From: CAYOBW01 sp964402115
Lineage (GTDB): Bacteria > Verrucomicrobiota > Kiritimatiellia > UBA8416 > CAYOBW01
Direction: 5' to 3'
Length of the DNA stretch: 14,963 bases
Assembly (NCBI GenBank): GCA_964402115.1
Contig: CAYOBW010000175.1
Span: 1-14,963, forward strand
This document shows, piece by piece, positions 1 to 5,162 of the stretch. The translations under genes were made by a program, and so were the position numbers. The notes beneath the pieces were generated by a model. That model saw only the letters and a list, made by a program, of their open reading frames with translations, had not been told where the DNA came from and did not search any database. Within the stretch, counting starts at the first letter, position 1. Each line of letters starts with the position of its first letter.

Positions 1-35
1 GCCTCAGCGATGGGGCTCCCTATCCCGATGGAAGG

Positions 36-614
36 TCATCTCTGTATTAGTTTTTCCCCCAAACGCTTTGCCTTTGCCATTAAGGTTGACGAAATCTCTT
101 TTGACTTCTTTGTTCCTGGTTTAGCTATAGTGCCCACTATCTTGCACCCCCCGTAGTGCAGAACCTCTCTGACCGCTCGGATAGCTCCCCTGCTCTCAGG
201 GAGAATGAAGTTGAAAGGCCACGGTGTTGTGCATGCTGTCACGACTACAGCACGCTTACCTTTCTGCCTTGGAACTGGTATGCCCTTGGGGCTTTCTCCC
301 ATAAATACTGGAACATTACGGTCAAATAGAAGTTTCAGCGGTGCGCACATGTTTCCCCAGTGTGTCGGCGTACCAATAACCAAGGCATCAGCATCCTGAA
401 TCTTCTTACCCACGTTGTGCGCATCATCTTCAGGTAAAATGCATTTTTCTTTTTCTCGGCAGGCCATGCAGGCTGTGCAATATTTCATGTTGAGTTTGCA
501 TACATCAATCCACTCTATATCATGCTCGGCCGATAGTGCCTCCGTCACCAACTTGAGGAGTGAAGCGACCGTCCCAGTTCTCCGAGGGCTTCCGTTTAGA
601 ACTAATATTTTCAT
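36..614 (-). CDS. Iron-sulfur flavoprotein / NADPH-dependent FMN reductase family
   Basis: This 192-residue protein has a flavodoxin-like fold. The N-terminus (MKILVLNGSPRRTGTVASLL) is the beta-strand plus phosphate loop that binds FMN in this family. Residues 46-58 carry a CX2CX2CX5C cluster (CTACMACREKEKC), the compact cysteine motif of Isf-type iron-sulfur flavoproteins. A GTPTHWGNMCAPLKLLFDR segment around residue 81 is the conserved second FMN loop. The likely role is cytoplasmic electron transfer or reduction of small molecules such as quinones or oxidants; the substrate cannot be read from sequence. The start at 614 follows an AAGGAAGAG ribosome site. The gene is much more AT-rich than everything right of about 760 and points away from the adjacent integron integrase, so it may be an acquired first cassette. 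Family is clear; exact function is not. Confidence 0.85.
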   Translation of the reverse strand: MKILVLNGSPRRTGTVASLLKLVTEALSAEHDIEWIDVCKLNMKYCTACMACREKEKCILPEDDAHNVGKKIQDADALVIGTPTHWGNMCAPLKLLFDRNVPVFMGESPKGIPVPRQKGKRAVVVTACTTPWPFNFILPESRGAIRAVREVLHYGGCKIVGTIAKPGTKKSKEISSTLMAKAKRLGEKLIQR

Positions 615-627
615 CTTATGCTCTTCC

Positions 628-634
628 TTCCAAC
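628..634 (-). other. Candidate attI-like core site
   Basis: Minus-strand GTTGGAA matches the integron core consensus GTTRRRY at six of seven positions (last base A instead of Y). It sits in the gap upstream of the integrase gene, in the orientation expected for cassette insertion, 13 bases before the start codon of the divergent AT-rich gene. A seven-base near-match is weak evidence by itself; the position gives it most of its support. Confidence 0.3.
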
Positions 635-662
635 ATTGTATTATGCGTCACGCATAGCGCAA
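635..662 (-). promoter_or_regulatory. Promoter of the flavoprotein gene
   Basis: Read on the minus strand: -35 TTGCGC (662-657), 16-base spacer, -10 TACAAT (640-635, 5/6 match). The predicted start is near 628, leaving a short leader that still holds the AAGGAAGAG ribosome site before the ATG at 614. The spacer is almost exactly the 15-base palindrome described separately. In integron terms this is where a cassette promoter (Pc) or cassette-borne promoter would lie. Based on sequence match only. Confidence 0.6.
642..656. promoter_or_regulatory. Perfect 15-base palindrome, probable operator
   Basis: TATGCGTCACGCATA is two 7-base arms around a single central C. It lies between the -35 and -10 of the leftward promoter, a classic repressor position. 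The + strand contains one exact TATGCGTCA; the minus strand reads TATGCGTGA, one mismatch. The same 9-mer recurs at the integrase gene start (740-732 on minus, 763-771 on plus). The bound protein is unknown. Candidates are a local repressor, or IntI if these are attI accessory sites. Confidence 0.6.
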
Positions 663-702
663 GGCATGTTTTTTGCTTTGCGATAAACCGTCACACCACC
701 TG

Positions 703-732
703 TTGACAATCATATGGTTATGAATGTACATT
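703..732 (+). promoter_or_regulatory. Promoter of the integron integrase
   Basis: A perfect -35 TTGACA (703-708) is followed after 18 bases by TACATT (727-732, 4/6 to TATAAT). The predicted start is near 739, giving a leader of about 25 bases to the ATG at 764. The left arm of the 731-772 inverted repeat overlaps the end of the -10 and the start site, suggesting repression. Confidence 0.5.
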
Positions 733-772
733 GACGCATAGCCAAGAGAAGGGGGGCTGCGATATGCGTCAA
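731..772. promoter_or_regulatory. 10-base inverted repeat over integrase start, probable operator
   Basis: TTGACGCATA (731-740) and TATGCGTCAA (763-772) are perfect reverse complements separated by 22 bases that contain the ribosome site (GAAGGGGGG, 748-756). The left arm covers the predicted transcription start; the right arm includes the ATG (764-766). Arm centres are 32 bases apart, about three helical turns, so both face the same side of the DNA. The core 9-mer is the same as in the palindrome at 642-656. It could act as a DNA operator, as integrase sites, or as an mRNA stem if transcription starts further upstream. Confidence 0.6.
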
Positions 773-2266
773 TCGAGTCAGCGCGGGGTGGCGCCGCTGA
801 ATACCGAGCCGAAGTGGCCGGAGGGCTATGTCGCCGTGTTGCGGGAGGCGGGGGCAGTGGAAAAAACGATCCCCTTCCTTGTGACCTGGGTGCGGCGATT
901 CTTCGCGCGCTACCCTGGCCAGAGCCGACGGGGCCTGGGGCGCGTGGAGATAGAAACGTTCCTGAGCGAGATGGCGCGGCGCAGGGAAGTGTCAAACTGG
1001 GCAATCGCACAGGCACGCGACGCGCTGGAACTCTACTACGAGCAGTTCCGCGGCATTGCGCTGGCGCCCCGCCCAGACGATGCGCTCCCGTTCGTGCCAT
1101 CGCCAACCTCCCCCCAGCCGGTTCGGAGACACGCCCAGCCAGTCGCGGAAAATGGTCCTGCCGTCCGTGAACTGACGCCGGCACGCTATCAAACGCAACG
1201 CGTCACCGTCAAGGCAGTTGCGAGGGAGAACGGCGGCGCCGCCGGGGCCGCGCCAGCGCCGTCGGTCCCGGCGAAAGCCAGTGCGGCGCCGTTGGCCGGG
1301 AAGACGAACTGGCCGCTGTTGGAAGCGCGGGTGCGGGAGTATTTGAGGGTGGCGCACTATTCTTACCGCACGGAGCAAACCTATCTCGGCTGGATCCGGC
1401 AATTCGTGACTTTTCATCAAGGGCGGAAGCCTTCCACCATGGACGCCGCTCATGTGCGGGACTTCCTGCGGCACTTGGCGATGGACCGGCAGGTGGCCGC
1501 CTCCACGCAAAACCAGGCCCTGAACGCTGTGGTCTTTCTTTTCAAATCGGTTCTTAAGAAGGAGATTGGAGATTTTTCGGACTTTCAGAGGGCGCGGCGT
1601 GGCTTTCGGTTGCCGGTTGTGGCCAGTCGGGAAGAAATCAAGGCGGTCATCGAGCGGTTGTCCGGTCGTGAGCGGTTCATGGGGGCGCTCTTGTACGGCA
1701 CGGGGATGCGCATCAACGAGTTGTTGCGATTGCGGGTCCAGGATGTGCAATTCGACCAGAACCGGCTGATGGTGCGCGCCGGCAAGGGTGACAAGGACCG
1801 CTATGTACCGTTCCCGACAAAATGTCGCGACGAAATGCAGCACTGGCTGCGGCAGCGGCAGGAGCAGTATCAGGCCGACAAGGCGCGCAACAGGCACGAG
1901 GTGGAAGTGCCCGGCGCGCTGGCGCAGAAATACCCAAACGCGCCGTGGGAATGGCGCTGGCAGTACGTCTTTCCGGCGGACGATTTTTCCGAAGATCCCC
2001 GGTCAGGTCATGTCCGGCGGCACCATGTGGACGAGCAACACCTCCAGCGGGCCGTACGCGAGGCGGTTAGGACGGCGGGGTTGACGATCCGGTTCACGCC
2101 GCATTGCTTTCGGCATTCATTTGCGACCCATCTGCTGGAGGCCGGGCAGGATATCCGCACGGTGCAGGCGTTGCTGGGTCATTCACAGGTGGAGACGACG
2201 ATGATCTACACGCATGTGCTGAACAAGGGGCCGCTGGGGGTCGTCAGCCCTGTCGATACGCTGTGA
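764..2266 (+). CDS. intI: Integron integrase (IntI family tyrosine recombinase) with N-terminal extension
   Basis: A 500-residue site-specific tyrosine recombinase that would insert and excise gene cassettes at attI/attC. The ATG at 764 is chosen over an in-frame TTG at 731 because GGGGGG lies seven bases before it. Catalytic residues are visible: Arg316 (GTGMRINELL), the GKGDKDR beta-hairpin lysines, His447 and Arg450 (HCFRHSF), His473 (LLGHS) and nucleophile Tyr482 (MIYTHV). The integron-specific insertion ALAQKYPNAPWEWRWQYVFP is at about 386-405 and separates IntI from XerC/D. The standard core-binding domain spans about 184-272. Ahead of it lie a second, similar SAM-like domain (about 20-98) and a Pro/Ala-rich linker, making the protein some 160 residues longer than IntI1 (337). 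All key residues are intact. Its 5' end overlaps an operator-like inverted repeat. Confidence 0.95.
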   Translation: MRQSSQRGVAPLNTEPKWPEGYVAVLREAGAVEKTIPFLVTWVRRFFARYPGQSRRGLGRVEIETFLSEMARRREVSNWAIAQARDALELYYEQFRGIALAPRPDDALPFVPSPTSPQPVRRHAQPVAENGPAVRELTPARYQTQRVTVKAVARENGGAAGAAPAPSVPAKASAAPLAGKTNWPLLEARVREYLRVAHYSYRTEQTYLGWIRQFVTFHQGRKPSTMDAAHVRDFLRHLAMDRQVAASTQNQALNAVVFLFKSVLKKEIGDFSDFQRARRGFRLPVVASREEIKAVIERLSGRERFMGALLYGTGMRINELLRLRVQDVQFDQNRLMVRAGKGDKDRYVPFPTKCRDEMQHWLRQRQEQYQADKARNRHEVEVPGALAQKYPNAPWEWRWQYVFPADDFSEDPRSGHVRRHHVDEQHLQRAVREAVRTAGLTIRFTPHCFRHSFATHLLEAGQDIRTVQALLGHSQVETTMIYTHVLNKGPLGVVSPVDTL

Positions 2267-2282
2267 GGGGCGCCGGAACGTA

Positions 2283-2325
2283 CGGTGCCCGTCCCCCGGT
2301 GCCAGGTGAACGGGGGGCGGCACCG
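2283..2325. repeat. Long GC-rich hairpin, REP-like
   Basis: Outer arms CGGTGCC (2283-2289) and GGCACCG (2319-2325) pair perfectly. Inner arms CCCCCG (2293-2298) and CGGGGG (2311-2316) pair across a small internal loop, with a 12-base apical loop. It begins 17 bases after the integrase stop in a convergent gap. There is no T-run, so it is not a typical intrinsic terminator. It may stabilise or end transcripts, or be a single copy of a dispersed REP-type palindrome. Confidence 0.55.
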
Positions 2326-2342
2326 ACCTTGTCCATGCCAAT

Positions 2343-2375
2343 CTCCCGGAGCGGCTTGCTTTGGCAAGCCGGGAG
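2343..2375. terminator. Candidate bidirectional terminator hairpin
   Basis: GGCTTGC (2353-2359) and GCAAGCC (2364-2370) form a 7-base-pair stem with a TTTG loop; CTCCC (2343-2347) and GGGAG (2371-2375) extend it across a five-base bulge. It lies between the convergent integrase and oxidoreductase operon ends. A smaller hairpin CGGAAC-N8-GTTCCG is at 2401-2420. No T-run follows on either strand, so termination strength is uncertain. Confidence 0.4.
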
Positions 2376-2462
2376 AAAGGCGCGACAGAGCCGTTGAAGC
2401 CGGAACGTCAAAGTGTTCCGCTCCGCGGCCGACACAAATCACCTGATCCCGATCCGCATGCG

Positions 2463-2984
2463 CTACAGGGTCAGCCCCTTGCGGAAGGCGGCGAGGTTGA
2501 TTTCGATCAGTTCGGCGTGCCGATCCTTGAGCAGGTCGGCCAGGCAGGCCTCGATGAGCTCGACGCCGACCAGCGGCTTGCGCGCGCAGTAGGCGCCCAG
2601 CAGGATGAGATTCGTCACCCGCGGATCGCCCATGGCCACGGCTTCGTCCGTCGCCGGGATGGCCGTCACGACGGCCCCGGCAGGCGGCTGGCAAAGGGAG
2701 CTGTTGAGCAGCACCAGGCTGTCCGGGTGGCGGGACCGGATGTAGGCGTCCACGCTGGTCTGGTTCATCAGGATCAGCGAGTCGAATAGCGCGGCTAGCG
2801 GGGAGGCAATGGGCGACGACGACAGCATGACCTGGCAGGACGATGCCCCGCCGCGGACTTCCGCGCCGTAGGAAGGGAAGAACGTGACGTGGGGGATGGT
2901 GCGCACGGCTGCCGTGGCCAGCAGCTTCCCGATGAGCACGCTGCCCTGGCCTCCCGAACCGGCGATGAGCAGGCGTTCAAACAT
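2463..2984 (-). CDS. korC: 2-oxoacid:ferredoxin oxidoreductase, gamma subunit
   Basis: A 173-residue gamma-domain subunit of the 2-oxoacid:acceptor oxidoreductase family. It opens with LLIAGSGGQGSVLIGKLLA, the conserved GxGGQG segment, and has FPSYGAEVRGGASSCQV (about 37-53), both hallmarks of KorC/PorG/VorG. In the complex it associates with the alpha and beta subunits for coenzyme-A-dependent oxidative decarboxylation of a 2-oxoacid in the cytoplasm. It is the last gene of the four-gene leftward operon. Its ATG overlaps the end of the beta gene by eight bases, preceded by AAGGTGG, so translation is probably coupled. Family assignment is secure; the substrate (2-oxoglutarate or a branched-chain 2-oxoacid) is not. 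Confidence 0.92.
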   Translation of the reverse strand: MFERLLIAGSGGQGSVLIGKLLATAAVRTIPHVTFFPSYGAEVRGGASSCQVMLSSSPIASPLAALFDSLILMNQTSVDAYIRSRHPDSLVLLNSSLCQPPAGAVVTAIPATDEAVAMGDPRVTNLILLGAYCARKPLVGVELIEACLADLLKDRHAELIEINLAAFRKGLTL

Positions 2985-3732
2985 GCACCACCTTGCCCTC
3001 CTTGCGGAACACGCGCACGGGGAATTGCTCGCTCATGGGGCCGCCGACGAACTTCAACGCGTCAACCGGATCCAGGCGCTGGTAGATGGGGCAGGGGGAC
3101 AGGACTTCCACGAAAGCATAGCCGCGCTGCTCGACCTGCGCCTCGAAGGCGGTGAGCAGGGCCCGCCGCGTCTTGCGCACGCCCGCCGGCCCGTCCAGCG
3201 CCACCCGCTCGATGTAGTAGGGCTTGTCCAGGGCGTTGATCAGCTCGCACATCCGCACGGGCGGGCCCTCGGTGACCGCGTTGCGCCCGCAGGGGGAGGT
3301 CGCGGTCTTCTGGCCCAGCAGGCTGGTGGGCGCCATCTGGCCCCCCGTCATGCCGTAGACGGCGTTGTTCATGAACACCACGGCGATCGGTTCGCCGCGG
3401 TTGGCTGTGTGGATGGTTTCGGCCATGCCGATCGCGGCCAGGTCACCGTCGCCCTGGTAGGCGAAGACGATGCGCTCCGGCAGCACGCGATTGATGCCGG
3501 TGGCGACGGCCGGGGTGCGCCCGTGCGCGGCCTCCGCGACGTCGAAATTGAAGTAGAAATAGGCCAGCACGGAACAGCCGACCGGGCAGATGCCGACGGT
3601 GCGCTCGCGAATGCCGAGCGTGTCCACGACCTCCGCGATCAGTTTCTGCACGATGCCGTGCCCGCAGCCCGGGCAGTAGTGGGTCGGGGTCTCCGTCAGG
3701 GCTTCGGGCCGGCTGTAGATGGTCTTCTCCAT
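2977..3732 (-). CDS. korB: 2-oxoacid:ferredoxin oxidoreductase, beta (TPP-binding) subunit
   Basis: A 251-residue catalytic beta subunit that binds thiamine diphosphate and the proximal 4Fe-4S cluster. Visible features: THYCPGCGHG (Cys20, Cys23) and GICPVGCS (about 47-54) supplying the usual cluster/active-site cysteines, and the TPP/Mg motif AYQGDGDLAAIG (GDGD 94-97) followed by the conserved asparagines of FMNNAVYGMTGGQMAPTS. Length matches KorB and VorA subunits (about 250-280). The gene lies 12 bases after the alpha gene and overlaps the gamma gene. It would carry out decarboxylation of the 2-oxoacid and pass electrons to the ferredoxin subunit. Kor versus Vor cannot be separated by eye. 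Confidence 0.93.
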   Translation of the reverse strand: MEKTIYSRPEALTETPTHYCPGCGHGIVQKLIAEVVDTLGIRERTVGICPVGCSVLAYFYFNFDVAEAAHGRTPAVATGINRVLPERIVFAYQGDGDLAAIGMAETIHTANRGEPIAVVFMNNAVYGMTGGQMAPTSLLGQKTATSPCGRNAVTEGPPVRMCELINALDKPYYIERVALDGPAGVRKTRRALLTAFEAQVEQRGYAFVEVLSPCPIYQRLDPVDALKFVGGPMSEQFPVRVFRKEGKVVHV

Positions 3733-3744
3733 ACTCGTGAAGCC

Positions 3745-4824
3745 TCAATGCGGCGGCTGTTGCACCGTGCCGTCGCGCGCGATCGACTCCGCCTTCGCCA
3801 GGATGGCGCTCTCGGTCGGCACGCCGCCGCCCATGCGCCCCTCGAAGTGCACCGGCCGTTGCCCGGCCAGCGCCAGCTGCACATCCTCCAGCATCTGGCC
3901 GGCGCTCATCTCCACGACCAGCACGCCCTTCGTGCGCGCCGCCGCCGCGGCGATGGCGCGGTACGGGAACGGCCACAGCGTAATCGGCCGGAACAGCCCC
4001 GCCTTGATGCCCTTCTGCCTCGCGGCCTTGACTACGCCGCCCGCGATGCGGGCGCTCGAGCCGTAGGCCACCAGCAGCACCTCGCAGTCCTCCGTCTCCT
4101 CGGTCTCGTAGCGGATTTCGTTGGCGGTGATCGTGGCGAACTTCCGCTGCAGCTTCAGATTCAGCGCCTCCAGCTCGCCCTCCACGAGGTAGAGCGACCG
4201 GATCATGTTGGGCTTGCGTCCCGCGCACCCCGTCAACGCCCACGGCTTGGGTGGCGGCGGGGGCGACGGCTCGCGGCGCAGGTGCAGGGGTTCCATCATC
4301 TGCCCCAGCCGCCCGTCTGTCAACACCATGACCGGCGTCCGGTAGCGATCGGCCAGCTCGAACGCCAAAACGGTGAAGTCGTGCATCTCCTGCACCGTAT
4401 AGGGGGCCAGCACGATCTGGTGATAGTCGCCGTGCCCGCCGCCCTTGGTGGCCTGGAAGTAATCGGCTTGCGACGGGGCGATATTGCCGAGTCCCGGTCC
4501 GCCGCGCTGGACGTTGACGATGACCGCCGGGAGTTCGGCCGCCGCCAGGAAGGAGATGCCCTCCTGCTTGAGGCTGATGCCCGGGGACGATGAACTGGTC
4601 ATGGCCCGGCACCCGGCGGCGGACGACCCGTAGACCATGTTGATGGCCGCCGTTTCGCTCTCGGCCTGGATGAAGACCCGGCCATTGGCCGGCATGTACT
4701 GGGCCATGTAGGCCGTCAGCTCGTTCTGCGGGGTGATCGGATAGCCGTAATACGCCTCGCAGCCGGCGCGAATGGCCCCCTCGCCGACGGCGTCGTTCCC
4801 GCTCATAAGCACGCGGGACTGCAT
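3745..4824 (-). CDS. korA: 2-oxoacid:ferredoxin oxidoreductase, alpha subunit
   Basis: A 359-residue alpha subunit (pyrimidine-binding and transketolase-C-like domains). The N-terminus MQSRVLMSGNDAVGEGAIRA followed by YYGYPITPQNEL is the standard opening of KorA/VorB. Then come QAESETAAINMVYGSSAAG, the SSSSPGISLKQEGISFLAAAEL-type segment and NVQRGGPGLGN, which line the TPP pyrimidine and substrate pocket. I chose the ATG at 4824: it follows a GGGAGGAAA ribosome site and starts one base after the TAA of the ferredoxin gene; upstream in-frame codons lie inside that gene. Second gene of the operon. A short alpha plus a separate small ferredoxin fits both 2-oxoglutarate and 2-oxoisovalerate enzymes. 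Confidence 0.93.
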   Translation of the reverse strand: MQSRVLMSGNDAVGEGAIRAGCEAYYGYPITPQNELTAYMAQYMPANGRVFIQAESETAAINMVYGSSAAGCRAMTSSSSPGISLKQEGISFLAAAELPAVIVNVQRGGPGLGNIAPSQADYFQATKGGGHGDYHQIVLAPYTVQEMHDFTVLAFELADRYRTPVMVLTDGRLGQMMEPLHLRREPSPPPPPKPWALTGCAGRKPNMIRSLYLVEGELEALNLKLQRKFATITANEIRYETEETEDCEVLLVAYGSSARIAGGVVKAARQKGIKAGLFRPITLWPFPYRAIAAAAARTKGVLVVEMSAGQMLEDVQLALAGQRPVHFEGRMGGGVPTESAILAKAESIARDGTVQQPPH

Positions 4825-4825
4825 C

Positions 4826-5113
4826 TTACGTTTCCTCCCGTGTTGCCGCCGCGCTACGCGGCTTGGCGGTTGACGCACGCTGCTCGCTGGAGTCCTCCGC
4901 CAGTTTCGCGATGGTGATGGCCATGTCCGGACAGATTTCAGCGCACTGCTTGCAGCCGATGCACGCCTCCGCATTTCCCACTTCAGAGTGGTACTGGCCC
5001 CGGGCATTGATGCCCTTGGCCCGTCGCAAGACGGTTTTCGGGCAGGCTGCGACACACAACATGCAGCCCTTGCAGCGCTCTTTGTCTGTAACGACCCGAA
5101 ACCTCATTCCCAT
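4826..5113 (-). CDS. korD: 2-oxoacid:ferredoxin oxidoreductase, delta (2[4Fe-4S] ferredoxin) subunit
   Basis: A 95-residue ferredoxin subunit with two CX2CX2CX3CP motifs: CKGCMLCVAACP near residues 14-25 and CIGCKQCAEICP near 51-62. These hold two 4Fe-4S clusters that relay electrons from the TPP site to external ferredoxin. The tail after about residue 72 is charged and Ala/Ser/Thr-rich, without motifs. First gene of the leftward operon. The start at 5113 (MGMRF) is probable, but the ATG two codons later is equally possible; a GGGTGGGAACGG stretch precedes both. The upstream region is only 49 bases and is shared with the divergent membrane ferredoxin gene, suggesting co-regulation. Confidence 0.9.
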   Translation of the reverse strand: MGMRFRVVTDKERCKGCMLCVAACPKTVLRRAKGINARGQYHSEVGNAEACIGCKQCAEICPDMAITIAKLAEDSSEQRASTAKPRSAAATREET

Positions 5114-5125
5114 CCGTTCCCACCC

Positions 5126-5153
5126 TTGTATTGAGGAGATGCCATGCTAGACT
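5126..5153 (+). promoter_or_regulatory. Candidate promoter for near-leaderless napH/G-type mRNA
   Basis: TTGTAT (5126-5131), 16 bases, then an extended -10 TGCTAGACT (5145-5153; hexamer TAGACT at 5148). The -10 ends nine bases before the ATG at 5163, so transcription would begin about 2-3 bases ahead of that codon. The obvious Shine-Dalgarno (AGGAG, 5134-5138) instead serves an out-of-frame ATG at 5144, which argues that the real gene does not use it. Confidence 0.35.
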
Positions 5154-5162
5154 ACCCACCGC

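Noticed and set aside
1..35. An attC site directly after the flavoprotein stop
   Set aside because: The 35 bases contain only weak partial symmetry and no GTTRRRY or RYYYAAC box; the site, if any, would lie beyond the window.
731..763. TTG at 731 as the integrase start
   Set aside because: It coincides with the -10/start-site region of the promoter and has no ribosome site, whereas ATG 764 has GGGGGG at the right distance.
2401..2420. CGGAAC-N8-GTTCCG as a LexA-type SOS box
   Set aside because: The spacing does not fit the LexA boxes I know, and the site lies in a convergent gap downstream of both genes, not at a promoter.
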